From: an uncultured Phascolarctobacterium sp.
Lineage (GTDB): Bacteria; Bacillota; Negativicutes; Acidaminococcales; Acidaminococcaceae
Direction of reading: 5' to 3'
DNA: 64,000 bases
NCBI RefSeq assembly: GCF_934190775.1
Contig: NZ_CAKPTG010000004.1
Location: forward strand, 1-64,000
This document shows positions 17,482-25,495 of the stretch, in pieces. Under the pieces are notes generated by a model. The model ran no database searches, was not told the origin of the DNA, and worked only from the letters and a program-made list of their open reading frames with translations. How positions within the stretch are numbered: the stretch's first letter is position 1; each line of letters starts with the position of its first letter. The position numbers and the translations under genes were made by a program.

Positions 17482-18492
17482 ATGGAGAAAATCATAATAC
17501 CTGCTCTGGATGAAGAACGTATGCAAGAAGTGCGGGCAGGCTACGCTAAGATAGACAAGCCGGCAGCTAATCTGGGCAAGCTGGAGGATATGGTTGTAGG
17601 CCTTGCAGGCATGATTGGCAAGGATTTACCGGATAAATTAAAGACAGCGATGGTTCTGATGTGCGGTGACCATGGTATTGCGAAATACGGCGTCAGTGCT
17701 TATCCGCAGGAGGTAACACGTCAGATGATTAACGGCTATATGCGCGGTACTGCAGGCGCTACCGTACTGGCACGTCATGCGCACGCTGATGTTTTCGTCT
17801 GCGATGTGGGTACTGCCTTTGATTTGAGCGATTTGCCCAAGGTTTATCAGAAAAAGGTGGCCTGGGGAACAAATGACTTCACCCAGGGACCGGCGATGAC
17901 ACGCGAGCAGGCGGAAAAAGCGATTGCCGTTGGCATCGAAATGGCTGATATGTGCATCGACCAGGGCTATAATATGCTTTATACAGGCGAAATGGGCATC
18001 GGCAATACCACCTCTACCTCTGCTATTGCCAGCGCCTTTTTAGGCTTGGCCCCGCAGCTGACTGTCGGCCGTGGCAGCGGTATCAATGACGAACGCATGA
18101 AGATTAAACGTCAGGTTGTTATCGACGGTTTGGCAAAAAATATGCCGAAGCAGGGCGATGCAATGGATATTCTCTGCAAGGTCGGCGGCTATGACCACGC
18201 AGGTCTGGCCGGTGTAATTATCGGCGCGGCCCGCCGCCGTGTGCCGACTATGGTTGACGGTGTCAACGCTACGGCTGCAGCACTGCTGGCCTACGGCCTC
18301 TATCCGCAGTGCCGCGATTATATGCTGTGCTCGCATCTGAGCAGTGATATTTCCCACAAGAAAATGCTGGAGCTGCTGCAGCTTTCCCCGATTGTTGATG
18401 CAGGTATGCGCCTGGGCGAGGGCACCGGTGCTTCTCTGGCTATTGTTGTGCTGCAGGCAGCTATGGATGTGTATAATCATTTAAGCAGGTGA
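17482..18492 (+). CDS. cobT: CobT-family nicotinate-nucleotide phosphoribosyltransferase (catalytic paralogue)
   Basis: Activates the lower-ligand base of cobamides by exchanging it for nicotinate on NaMN. 336 aa. Keeps CGDHGIAKYGVSAYPQEVT, TGEMGIGNTTSTSA and the C-terminal GEGTGAS with the Glu known as catalytic base in CobT. It lacks the usual C-terminal TFxxAGV tail, which is present instead in the second paralogue at 19288. The pair may work as an ArsAB-like heterodimer that activates phenolic bases; classic DMB-specific CobT is the alternative. Confidence 0.92.
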   Translation: MEKIIIPALDEERMQEVRAGYAKIDKPAANLGKLEDMVVGLAGMIGKDLPDKLKTAMVLMCGDHGIAKYGVSAYPQEVTRQMINGYMRGTAGATVLARHAHADVFVCDVGTAFDLSDLPKVYQKKVAWGTNDFTQGPAMTREQAEKAIAVGIEMADMCIDQGYNMLYTGEMGIGNTTSTSAIASAFLGLAPQLTVGRGSGINDERMKIKRQVVIDGLAKNMPKQGDAMDILCKVGGYDHAGLAGVIIGAARRRVPTMVDGVNATAAALLAYGLYPQCRDYMLCSHLSSDISHKKMLELLQLSPIVDAGMRLGEGTGASLAIVVLQAAMDVYNHLSR

Positions 18493-18496
18493 TGTA

Positions 18497-19231
18497 ATGC
18501 GTGATTTTGTAACTTGTCTGGAATTTTTGACCAGAATCCGCTTTTCCAACCGCACGGACTGGCATGATGACGATTTCAGCCGCAGCGTGCCGTACTTCCC
18601 GTTGGTCGGTCTGGTAATGGGCATTTTTATGGGGGCGGTAAATTACGGTCTGTATTATCTGCACACACCTGATTTAATGCGTGCGGTGATGCTGGTGCTG
18701 GCGGAGCTGATTATTATCGGCGCGCTGATGTACGACGGCTTTATGGATACCTCCGACGGTGTTTTCAGCGCCCGTGACCGTGAGCGTATGCTGGAAATCA
18801 TGAAGGACAGCCACGTAGGCTCCAACGCTGTTATCGCACTTGTCTGCCTCGTGTTGCTGAAGGTGGCTGCCTATACTACGCTGCCGCCGGTAAAGCTGTC
18901 GTTTGCTCTGGTTGCGGTTTTTGTAGCAACGCGCACCTTTATGGTTACCTACATCGTCAACTACAAGTATGCACGCAAAACCGGTATCGGTCATATGTTT
19001 AAGGCCTATGCCAAGCCGATGTACACCTATATTGCCTTTGCACTTTGTCTGGCGCTTGTCGCAGCCTGCGGTCTGCCGTATCTGTATACGGCAATAGCGG
19101 CCTTCGTTATCTGCCAGGGCATTGCGCATTTCCTCAGCGGTCAGCTGGGCGGTCTTACCGGTGATACCTACGGCTTTTTGACGGAATGCGGCGTGGTGGT
19201 TTACCTGATGCTCGCAACCTATATAATCTGA
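18497..19231 (+). CDS. cobS: adenosylcobinamide-GDP ribazoletransferase CobS
   Basis: Integral membrane enzyme joining AdoCbi-GDP with the activated alpha-ribotide in the last step of cobamide assembly. 244 aa with about six hydrophobic helices. Family motifs: CLEFLTRIRF at the N-terminus, LMYDGFMDTSDGVFSARDRE with metal-binding acids, and IMKDSHVGSNA. It starts 4 bases after cobT. Confidence 0.96.
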   Translation: MRDFVTCLEFLTRIRFSNRTDWHDDDFSRSVPYFPLVGLVMGIFMGAVNYGLYYLHTPDLMRAVMLVLAELIIIGALMYDGFMDTSDGVFSARDRERMLEIMKDSHVGSNAVIALVCLVLLKVAAYTTLPPVKLSFALVAVFVATRTFMVTYIVNYKYARKTGIGHMFKAYAKPMYTYIAFALCLALVAACGLPYLYTAIAAFVICQGIAHFLSGQLGGLTGDTYGFLTECGVVVYLMLATYII

Positions 19232-19287
19232 TATATTTCCCCGGCAATATTTTGCCGAATTCTAAAGAGACAGAAAGGAAAAATGCT

Positions 19288-20088
19288 ATGCATATAGAAG
19301 AAATAATCCAAAAGATTGTGCCTGCGGACAGAGGCTGTATGAAGCTGGCGCAGACACGCTTTGATAATCTGATCAAGCCTGTCGGCAGTCTGGCCAAGCT
19401 GGAAGAAATGACCTCGCGCTATTGCGGTATCAAGGGCATTTATGAAAAAGAGGATTTAGATTATCCTAAACGCGATTTACTGGTATGGTGCGGTATCGAA
19501 GAGGCTGCCCAGGCCGAAAAAATTATGCACGCCAAATGGCCGGTGAATGTGCTTGCTGCAGAAACCGGTGCGAAGGCTGTGGCTCTGCTCGTAACCTCGG
19601 AGGAGGAGGCTGACGCTCTGGAGGAGGGCGCTGCCCTGGTGCAGGAGCTGGTGCATGAGAAGGGATTGGAGCTGTTGGGCTTCGGCTGTCTTTCCAAGCC
19701 TGATAATGAGATGGTGCGCACTGCAATGGCCGGCGCTCTGCTGCAGGCTGCAGCGATGAAGGTGCCGGTAATGCTGGACGGCGTTGCTGTCTGCAAGGCT
19801 GCCAAAAAGGCGGCGGAAATGGCACCTGCAGTGTTGGATTACTGCTTTGCCGGTCACGTTTCCGCAGAGCCGGGGGCGGAAGAATGTCTGCAGGAGCTGG
19901 GTCTTACGGCACCATTGCGCCTGAATATTCCTGACGGCGCCGGTGAGGGCGCTGCTGTCTGCTTTACGCTGTTCAACGCCGGCATCAAGGCCTACAAGGA
20001 AATGGAAACCTTTGAGGAAGCAGGCGTGCATGCGGAGATGAAGGAATTTTCCCTGGCAGAGCAATCTAAAAAAGGAGCGAAGGCTTAA
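19288..20088 (+). CDS. divergent CobT paralogue (ArsB-like partner subunit?)
   Basis: 266 aa. The N-terminus (DNLIKPVGSLAKLEEM) and C-terminus (ETFEEAGV) are typical of CobT, so the family is clear, but the middle is shortened and the CobT catalytic loop GEGTGA reads GAGEGA here, replacing the catalytic Glu by Ala. The ATG at 19288 follows AGAAAGGAAAAATGCT. Located between cobS and cobC in the same operon. A one-active-site heterodimer with the protein at 17482 is inferred from the ArsAB precedent in Sporomusa ovata; which subunit is which is not assigned. Confidence 0.85.
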   Translation: MHIEEIIQKIVPADRGCMKLAQTRFDNLIKPVGSLAKLEEMTSRYCGIKGIYEKEDLDYPKRDLLVWCGIEEAAQAEKIMHAKWPVNVLAAETGAKAVALLVTSEEEADALEEGAALVQELVHEKGLELLGFGCLSKPDNEMVRTAMAGALLQAAAMKVPVMLDGVAVCKAAKKAAEMAPAVLDYCFAGHVSAEPGAEECLQELGLTAPLRLNIPDGAGEGAAVCFTLFNAGIKAYKEMETFEEAGVHAEMKEFSLAEQSKKGAKA

Positions 20089-20729
20089 TGGGTAAAATAT
20101 ATTTAATCCGTCATGGTGAAACGGACAGCAACAAGGGACACCGCTTTCAGGGACGCATCAACATGACGCTGAATGCCAAAGGTCTGGAGCAGTCCGAGAA
20201 GCTGGCTGCCTATATGCAGCATCTGCCGGTTGACAAGATTTACTGCAGCTCTATGCTGCGTGCCTGCATGACGGCAGCACCGCTGGCTATGAGCAAAAAT
20301 ATGTCCTACCAGCCGCTGGATTTGCTGCAGGAGGTAAGCTTCGGTGCCTGGGAGGGCCTGGAATATGCGGAAATCAGCCGCCGCTGGCCTAAGGAGATGG
20401 ATGATTTCCTGACGCGTCCGGGCGAATGGATTCCGCCGCAGGGCGAAAGCTTTCATGATGCAGCGCGTCGCTGTCAGGCAGCCTTTGACTATATCTTCGA
20501 GCGTGAAGGCCACGATAAAAATATCGCGATTGTATCGCATGGTGGTATTATCCGCGTGCAGCTGTGCCTGCTTTTGGGCATACCGCTGAACAATCTGTGG
20601 AAGCTGAGTGTGCATAATGTTTCTGTCAGCACGCTGAATGACTGGCAGGGTAATATTATTGCCGAAACCATCAATGATGCTCACTTTGCTAGAGAGCAGG
20701 GAAGCTCTGTAAACTGGCTGCATAAATAA
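20088..20729 (+). CDS. cobC: histidine phosphatase, probable alpha-ribazole phosphatase CobC
   Basis: Phosphoglycerate-mutase-type phosphatase that removes the phosphate from alpha-ribazole-5'-P or from the cobamide phosphate. 213 aa with the catalytic LIRHGETDSN, R-x-C pocket (SSMLRACMTA), EVSFGAWEGLE and second catalytic His in IVSHGGIIR. It starts inside the previous stop codon (TAATG), so it belongs to the cobamide operon, which favours CobC over an unrelated phosphatase. Confidence 0.9.
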   Translation: MGKIYLIRHGETDSNKGHRFQGRINMTLNAKGLEQSEKLAAYMQHLPVDKIYCSSMLRACMTAAPLAMSKNMSYQPLDLLQEVSFGAWEGLEYAEISRRWPKEMDDFLTRPGEWIPPQGESFHDAARRCQAAFDYIFEREGHDKNIAIVSHGGIIRVQLCLLLGIPLNNLWKLSVHNVSVSTLNDWQGNIIAETINDAHFAREQGSSVNWLHK

Positions 20730-20742
20730 AAATTAAAGCATG

Positions 20743-20778
20743 AAAACCGCGCAGACGTAAAAAGCTGTCGCGGTTTTT
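20743..20778 (+). terminator. terminator of the cob operon
   Basis: AAAACCGCG (20743-20751) with CGCGGTTTT (20769-20777) and T run. The next 170 bases, to the promoter at 20951, hold nothing I recognise. Confidence 0.85.
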
Positions 20779-20950
20779 CTATAAGGCGGCAAAAAAGACA
20801 GTCATGGTTTTTGCTGTAAACTTACCGATGTGCACCATTATTTTAAACGCAAGCTTTTTCTGTGAGCACTGTTAACAAGCGGATTTGAGCATATGTTGAG
20901 AAATGAAAAGTTTCTTATTAAAGAATTTACGCATTTTTGATAAACTAAGA

Positions 20951-20979
20951 TTGACTTTTACAGGCGCTTACTATATACT
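20951..20979 (+). promoter_or_regulatory. promoter of the zinc-ribbon gene
   Basis: TTGACT (20951-20956), 17-base spacer, TATACT (20974-20979). Confidence 0.75.
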
Positions 20980-20985
20980 GTAAGA

Positions 20986-21111
20986 GGTGTATCTCAGTGG
21001 TCCGTTTAAGTTCCTAACTTCTTCTATCATAGATGACATGGGGAAGCCAAGGTAAACATCTTAATGCGTTCTTTGGGGTATGTTCTATCTATGATTAGGA
21101 GTGATTAAACA
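20986..21111 (+). promoter_or_regulatory. structured 5' leader, possible translational switch
   Basis: A roughly 125-nt leader. A 9-bp perfect stem ATCATAGAT (21026-21034) with ATCTATGAT (21087-21095) is extended by ACAT (21036-21039) with ATGT (21080-21083) and encloses a G-rich interior. Upstream, AAGTT-CCT-AACTT (21008-21020) forms a small hairpin whose TCCTAA (21012-21017) is complementary to TTAGGA (21095-21100) at the Shine-Dalgarno. I do not recognise it as any named riboswitch. Confidence 0.6.
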
Positions 21112-21396
21112 ATGAAAGAAGACAAGACTTTAACCTGCTGCGAGTGCGGCAACGAATTCGTATTCACCGCTTCCGAGCAAGAGTTCTACGCAGAAAAGGG
21201 CTTCACTAACGAACCGCGCCGTTGCCCGGCTTGCCGTCAAGCTCGCAAACAACGCATGGGCGTACAAAACGACCGTCCGCAACGCGAAATGTTCCCCGCA
21301 GTTTGCGCTGAATGCGGTAAAGAGACCATGGTACCGTTCAAACCCAGCGATCGTCCGGTTTACTGCCGCGAATGCTTCAACGCACGTAAACACTAA
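21112..21396 (+). CDS. double zinc-ribbon protein, unknown function
   Basis: 94 aa with four CxxC knuckles: CCECG, CPACR, CAECG and CRECF, so two zinc ribbons separated by a basic QARKQR segment. This matches the small CxxC-CxxC zinc-ribbon domain proteins common in Firmicutes; no function is established that I can name. Its strong promoter and regular codon use suggest high expression. It is monocistronic, with a long folded leader and its own terminator. Confidence 0.85.
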   Translation: MKEDKTLTCCECGNEFVFTASEQEFYAEKGFTNEPRRCPACRQARKQRMGVQNDRPQREMFPAVCAECGKETMVPFKPSDRPVYCRECFNARKH

Positions 21397-21419
21397 TTAG
21401 ACGCTTGAAGTAACAAATT

Positions 21420-21450
21420 CAGGTACAGCTTAGGCTGTACCTGTTTTTTA
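21420..21450 (+). terminator. terminator after the zinc-ribbon gene
   Basis: CAGGTACAGC (21420-21429), loop TTAG, GCTGTACCTG (21434-21443), TTTTTT. Confidence 0.93.
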
Positions 21451-21480
21451 TTAGCCAATCATAGAAAAAACGAAAGTTGT

Positions 21481-21509
21481 TTTACATAAAAGTGCTTATA
21501 TGCTATACT
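21481..21509 (+). promoter_or_regulatory. recQ promoter
   Basis: TTTACA (21481-21486), 17-base spacer, TATACT (21504-21509), 37 bases before the ATG at 21546. Confidence 0.7.
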
Positions 21510-21545
21510 TTTTACAATATAAATTATTCGAAGCAAGGGAGCTTT

Positions 21546-22796
21546 ATGGCACGTATTATAGACAGTGACTTTCTGCACCGCGCGCTGCAGCATTTTTATG
21601 GCTACAGCAGCTTTCGCACAGGGCAGGAAGAAATTATAAGTGAAATATTACATGGACAGCCTGTTTTAGCAGTGCTGCCTACGGGTGCAGGCAAGAGCAT
21701 CTGCTTTCAGCTGCCTTCGCTGCTGCTGAAGGGTGTGACGCTGGTTATTTCGCCGCTGATATCGTTGATGAAGGACCAGGCGGAGGCGCTGACGGCCCGC
21801 GGTATTCCGGCAGCTTATCTTGACAGCAGCATGAGCAGCAATGAGTATGGCCGAGTGCTGCATGCTGCGCTCAACAAGCAGTGCAAGTTTTTGTACGTAG
21901 CGCCGGAGCGATTGGTCAACCAGCAATTTATTGATTTTGCCCGTCAGGCTTATATTACGATGGTGGCGGTGGACGAGGCGCACTGCGTATCGCAGTGGGG
22001 ACACAGCTTCCGCAAGGAGTATTATAATATCCCCGATTTTATTCAGGCCTTGCCGACGAAGCCGTTGGTGGCAGCCTTTACTGCTACGGCTACACCGGAT
22101 GTACGCTGTGATATTATCAAACGCTTGGGCATTCCGGAGGCAAAAATTGTGGTGACGGGCTTTGACAGGCCTAATCTGCATTTTGCTGTGCAGCGCACGC
22201 AGGATAAGGAGCGCTCGCTGCTGGAGTTTATGCGTAAGCATAAAAAGGATTGCGGCGTAGTTTACTGTGCTACGCGCAACAAGGTGGAAAGCGTGACGCA
22301 GCTTTTGCGGCGCCAGGGCTTCAGTGCCTTGCGCTATCACGCGGGCCTGACGCCGGAGGAGCGGCGTGAGAATCAGAATGCTTTCGTCGGCGGCAGTGTG
22401 CCGCTGATTGTGGCAACCAATGCCTTCGGTATGGGCATCGATAAGCCGGATGTACGCTTTGTGGTGCATTATAATATGCCCAAGGATATCGAAAGCTATT
22501 ATCAGGAGGCAGGGCGCGCAGGGCGTGACGGCCTGCCTGCGGAATGTCTGCTGCTTTACGATAAGGCGGATATTGCGGTCAATACTTATCTCATCGGCCA
22601 CGACCAGCCGGATTTGACCTGGAAGGAGCACGAGCTGCAGCTGCTGAGCAAAATGACCAACTACTGCAATACGTCCATGTGTCTGCGCAAGGTACTGCTG
22701 GAATATTTCGGAGAAAAAACAACGTCGCAGTGCAACAATTGCGGCAACTGCGACGTGAATAAGAACGCTTCGTGGCGTAAGTTTTTGAAGTTTTAA
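21546..22796 (+). CDS. recQ: short RecQ-type DNA helicase
   Basis: Superfamily 2 3'-5' DNA helicase. 416 aa. Motif 0 FRTGQEEII, Walker A PTGAGKS, DEAH variant VDEAHCVSQWGHSFR, TATATP and the motif VI region QEAGRAGRDG are present. The RecQ zinc-binding region follows (SMCLRKVLLEYFGE...CNNCGNC), then the protein stops, lacking the RQC winged helix and HRDC domain of full-length RecQ (around 600 aa). ATG 21546 follows AAGGGAGC; the frame's earlier opening at 21477 overlaps the promoter. Confidence 0.93.
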   Translation: MARIIDSDFLHRALQHFYGYSSFRTGQEEIISEILHGQPVLAVLPTGAGKSICFQLPSLLLKGVTLVISPLISLMKDQAEALTARGIPAAYLDSSMSSNEYGRVLHAALNKQCKFLYVAPERLVNQQFIDFARQAYITMVAVDEAHCVSQWGHSFRKEYYNIPDFIQALPTKPLVAAFTATATPDVRCDIIKRLGIPEAKIVVTGFDRPNLHFAVQRTQDKERSLLEFMRKHKKDCGVVYCATRNKVESVTQLLRRQGFSALRYHAGLTPEERRENQNAFVGGSVPLIVATNAFGMGIDKPDVRFVVHYNMPKDIESYYQEAGRAGRDGLPAECLLLYDKADIAVNTYLIGHDQPDLTWKEHELQLLSKMTNYCNTSMCLRKVLLEYFGEKTTSQCNNCGNCDVNKNASWRKFLKF

Positions 22797-22806
22797 TTTT
22801 TAATTT

Positions 22807-23478
22807 TTAATCGATATCAATAGTATTGCCCGGTTTTACAATGAGCACCTTGCTGTCGGTTTCGTCCTCAACGGCAGCCTTGAAGGCTTCCACGTCCTGA
22901 GCGATGGGCGGCCAGGTGTTGTAATGTACGGGAATAACGTATTTTGCCTGCAGCAGCTTGCAGGCGATAAGCGCATCGTTGGGGTCCATAGTGAAGTTGC
23001 CGCCGATGGGAAGCACTGCGTATTCAAAAGCGTCGAGCTTGGGCAGCAGCTGCATATCGCTGAAGAGTGCGGTGTCACCGGCGAAGTACAGCTTGGTGCC
23101 GTAGAAATCGATGACGATACCGCAGGCGTGACCGCCGGGAACGCCGCTGCCGTGGAAGGCCAGCGTCAGGCGAACCTTGCCGAAGGGAAACTTAAAGGTG
23201 CCGCCAAGATGCATAGCGTGTGCTTTGCAGCCGGCTTCCTGCGCCAGACCGCAGATTTCGGCAGTAGAGATGATGGTAGCGTCACAATTTTTGGCGATTT
23301 CAAAGGCACTGCCCAAATGGTCGAAGTGACCGTGGCTGACGAAAATATAATCAACCTTGATGTCTTTGGCGGTGAGTCCTTCCGGATTATCGTCCAGATA
23401 CGGGTCGAAGATAATAGCGGAATTATTTTTTTCCAGAATAAAGCAGGCATGGTTGATGAAATGGAATTTTGCGGACAT
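22807..23478 (-). CDS. UPF0173 metal-dependent hydrolase (metallo-beta-lactamase fold)
   Basis: 223 aa. Metal-binding motifs VSHGHFDHLG (HxHxDH), the later His in AFHGSG, the Asp in FAGDTALF and the final PVHYNTWPP match the UPF0173 family of cytosolic metallo-beta-lactamase-fold hydrolases with no known substrate. It is convergent with recQ, 10 bases apart with no clear terminator. The ATG has AGGAGGGAAAATT upstream and its own promoter at 23557-23585. Confidence 0.9.
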   Translation of the reverse strand: MSAKFHFINHACFILEKNNSAIIFDPYLDDNPEGLTAKDIKVDYIFVSHGHFDHLGSAFEIAKNCDATIISTAEICGLAQEAGCKAHAMHLGGTFKFPFGKVRLTLAFHGSGVPGGHACGIVIDFYGTKLYFAGDTALFSDMQLLPKLDAFEYAVLPIGGNFTMDPNDALIACKLLQAKYVIPVHYNTWPPIAQDVEAFKAAVEDETDSKVLIVKPGNTIDID

Positions 23479-23556
23479 AATTTTCCCTCCTTAATTTGAC
23501 AAGTTGATTGCTATTTTATATTAAATAAGATAGCGCTTGACTGTTATCTTATAAAT

Positions 23557-23585
23557 ATTATAGCTTAAATCTACTTTTTTGTGAA
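23557..23585 (-). promoter_or_regulatory. promoter of the UPF0173 gene (- strand)
   Basis: On the minus strand: TTCACA (23585-23580), 17-base spacer, TATAAT (23562-23557). Confidence 0.65.
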
Positions 23586-23611
23586 TTCCTCACTGCAGGG
23601 GTGGGAAAAAC

Positions 23612-23641
23612 TTTACAATTTTGCCTCAGGTGCGGTAAAAT
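23612..23641 (+). promoter_or_regulatory. promoter of the glucosaminidase gene
   Basis: TTTACA (23612-23617), 18-base spacer, TAAAAT (23636-23641), divergent from the UPF0173 promoter. Confidence 0.45.
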
Positions 23642-23673
23642 TGATAGCGTGATATATATAGGAGTAATGCGCT

Positions 23674-24618
23674 ATGAACTATAAAAAATTTACTTTTGCG
23701 TGTGTTCTGCTGGGCCTGTCGCTGTACGCCGGCGTGTGTGCGGCGACTGTGCGCGAGGTCGCTGATGAAGCGCCTGCCTCTAAGCAGACCATTATCGCTG
23801 ATAAAAAGGATAAGAAGCTGTTGAACAAAAAGCAGCGCGCTGTCCAAATAACTCAGGAAAAGGATAAAATTGTAGTATCTACCAAACCGGTGGCTAAACC
23901 GCCTGCCGGTACGATAAATGTTCCTGCCGCTCCGCGTCCGTCGCTGCTGCAGGAGAAGGACGGCAAGTTTTATTTTTCCGGTACTCAGCTGCCGGACGAT
24001 TACCGTAATATCGCTATTTACGGTGAGGCGATTGCCAGCAAGGCGCAGGCTGTTGCCTATATTTTGGCGGCTAACCCGGCTGTGAAGCTGGCCTGCCCGG
24101 TAGAGGAGCTTGTTGAGCTGTACTGGCAGGAGGCTAAGCGTGAAAACGTGCGTCCTGACCTTGCACTGGCGCAATCATTGGTAGAAACAGGCGCTTACCG
24201 CTATGGCGGTGATGTGCTGCATCATCAGAATAATTTCTGTGGTCTCGGTACTATCGGCGGCGGTGTGCGCGGTGCGTCCTTTGCTACACCGCAAATGGGC
24301 GTGCGTGCGCATATCCAGCATCTGCTGGCTTATACGCAGACGAAGCGCCCTTCAACCGATATTGTCGATCCGCGCTATGACCTGGCGCATAATATCCGCC
24401 TGGAGCGCGGTGTTGTCAACACCTGGTACGGTTTGAACGGTACTTGGGCGATGGGTTCGCTGTATTGCGAAAAGATTATGGCTACCTATCAGAAAATCCT
24501 GGCACAGCAGCCTGTGGAGGCGGTTAAGCCGGCACCGGCTGAACCGGTTAAGGAAAAGAATAAAAAGAAACGCAGTATGAAGCAAAGAGTTTCTGAAATA
24601 CTGCAGGAGCAAAAATAA
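23674..24618 (+). CDS. exported N-acetylglucosaminidase-type cell-wall hydrolase
   Basis: 314 aa. An N-terminal signal peptide (hydrophobic FACVLLGLSLYAGVCAAT) is followed by a Lys/Pro-rich linker to about residue 110, then a glucosaminidase (GH73-like) domain with ALAQSLVETGAY (catalytic Glu), QNNFCGLGTIGG and GVRAHIQHLLAY. The tail is Pro/Glu/Lys-rich and very basic. It would cleave peptidoglycan glycan strands in the periplasm or cell wall. TAGGAG precedes the ATG. Confidence 0.85.
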   Translation: MNYKKFTFACVLLGLSLYAGVCAATVREVADEAPASKQTIIADKKDKKLLNKKQRAVQITQEKDKIVVSTKPVAKPPAGTINVPAAPRPSLLQEKDGKFYFSGTQLPDDYRNIAIYGEAIASKAQAVAYILAANPAVKLACPVEELVELYWQEAKRENVRPDLALAQSLVETGAYRYGGDVLHHQNNFCGLGTIGGGVRGASFATPQMGVRAHIQHLLAYTQTKRPSTDIVDPRYDLAHNIRLERGVVNTWYGLNGTWAMGSLYCEKIMATYQKILAQQPVEAVKPAPAEPVKEKNKKKRSMKQRVSEILQEQK

Positions 24619-24661
24619 ATTATGGACTGCGTTGCAGTCCGCTGAGGAGGCATTCAGTAAA

Positions 24662-25141
24662 ATGCATATAGTTTTAGTTGAACCGGAAATTCCCGGCAAT
24701 ACCGGTAATATTGCACGTCTGTGCGCAGCAACCGGCTGCCACCTGCATTTGGTTCGTCCGCTTGGTTTTTCTGTAGAGGATAAATATTTGAAGCGTGCAG
24801 GTCTGGATTATTGGCATCTTGTCGATATCCATTATTATGACAGCGTTTATGAGGTGCTGGAAAAATATAAGGATAATCCTAAGTATTTCCTGACGACGAA
24901 GGCACACAGCTCTTATGCCGATGTGCAGTATGCTCAGGACAGCCTGCTGATTTTCGGCAAGGAAACTGCCGGTCTGCCAGAAAGCTTGCTGCATGAATAT
25001 CCCGAAAGCTGCATCCGTATTCCGATGATTGAGGATGCACGCTCTTTGAACTTGTCCAATTCCGTGGCGATTGTGGCTTATGAGGCTCTGCGCCAGAACG
25101 GTTTTGCTGATTTAACCCTTTATGGAGGAGAGTATAAATGA
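24662..25141 (+). CDS. trmL: tRNA (cytidine/uridine-34 2'-O)-methyltransferase TrmL
   Basis: SPOUT-fold enzyme methylating the wobble ribose of leucine tRNAs. 159 aa. Motifs: IVLVEPEIPGNTGNIARLCAA split across residues 3-23, LRFGKETAGLP-type LIFGKETAGLP and IPMIEDARSLNLSNSVAIV. GAGGAGG lies 11 bases before the ATG. Its stop overlaps the next start (ATGA). Confidence 0.94.
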   Translation: MHIVLVEPEIPGNTGNIARLCAATGCHLHLVRPLGFSVEDKYLKRAGLDYWHLVDIHYYDSVYEVLEKYKDNPKYFLTTKAHSSYADVQYAQDSLLIFGKETAGLPESLLHEYPESCIRIPMIEDARSLNLSNSVAIVAYEALRQNGFADLTLYGGEYK

Positions 25142-25494
25142 TAATTATCAAGGAATTCGATTTTGACGCTGCGCATTATCTGCCTGCCTATAACGGCAAG
25201 TGCGAGCATTTACACGGTCATACCTATAAGCTAGTGGTAAAGGTGGAGGGTACTCCTGACCACGAGGGTATGGTTATTGATTTCATTAAGCTGAAGAATC
25301 TGGTGAAGGACGAGGTGCTGGCGCATCTGGACCATGCCTGCCTGAATGATATTCTGCCGGTGCCTTCTGCAGAAAATATCAGCGTCTGGGTTTGGAATAA
25401 ATTAGTGGAGCTGCTTAAGAGCGACCATTATCATTTATATGAAGTAGAAGTTTGGGAAACTCGCACCAGTGGCTGCGTGTACAGAGGTGAATGA
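25138..25494 (+). CDS. queD: QueD / PTPS-family protein with both Cys and Glu motifs
   Basis: COG0720 (6-pyruvoyl-tetrahydropterin synthase) family, 118 aa. Zinc ligands: HY in DAAHYLPA and the HGH of CEHLHGHTY, with DHACLN and WETRTSGC later. QueD proteins have Cys-x3-HGH and make 6-carboxytetrahydropterin for queuosine; PTPS-III proteins have Glu-x2-HGH and can replace FolB in folate synthesis. Here CEHLHGH satisfies both patterns. It sits directly before folE2-folP-folK with no folB in the window, which makes a folate role plausible. Confidence 0.9.
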   Translation: MIIIKEFDFDAAHYLPAYNGKCEHLHGHTYKLVVKVEGTPDHEGMVIDFIKLKNLVKDEVLAHLDHACLNDILPVPSAENISVWVWNKLVELLKSDHYHLYEVEVWETRTSGCVYRGE

Positions 25495-25495
25495 C

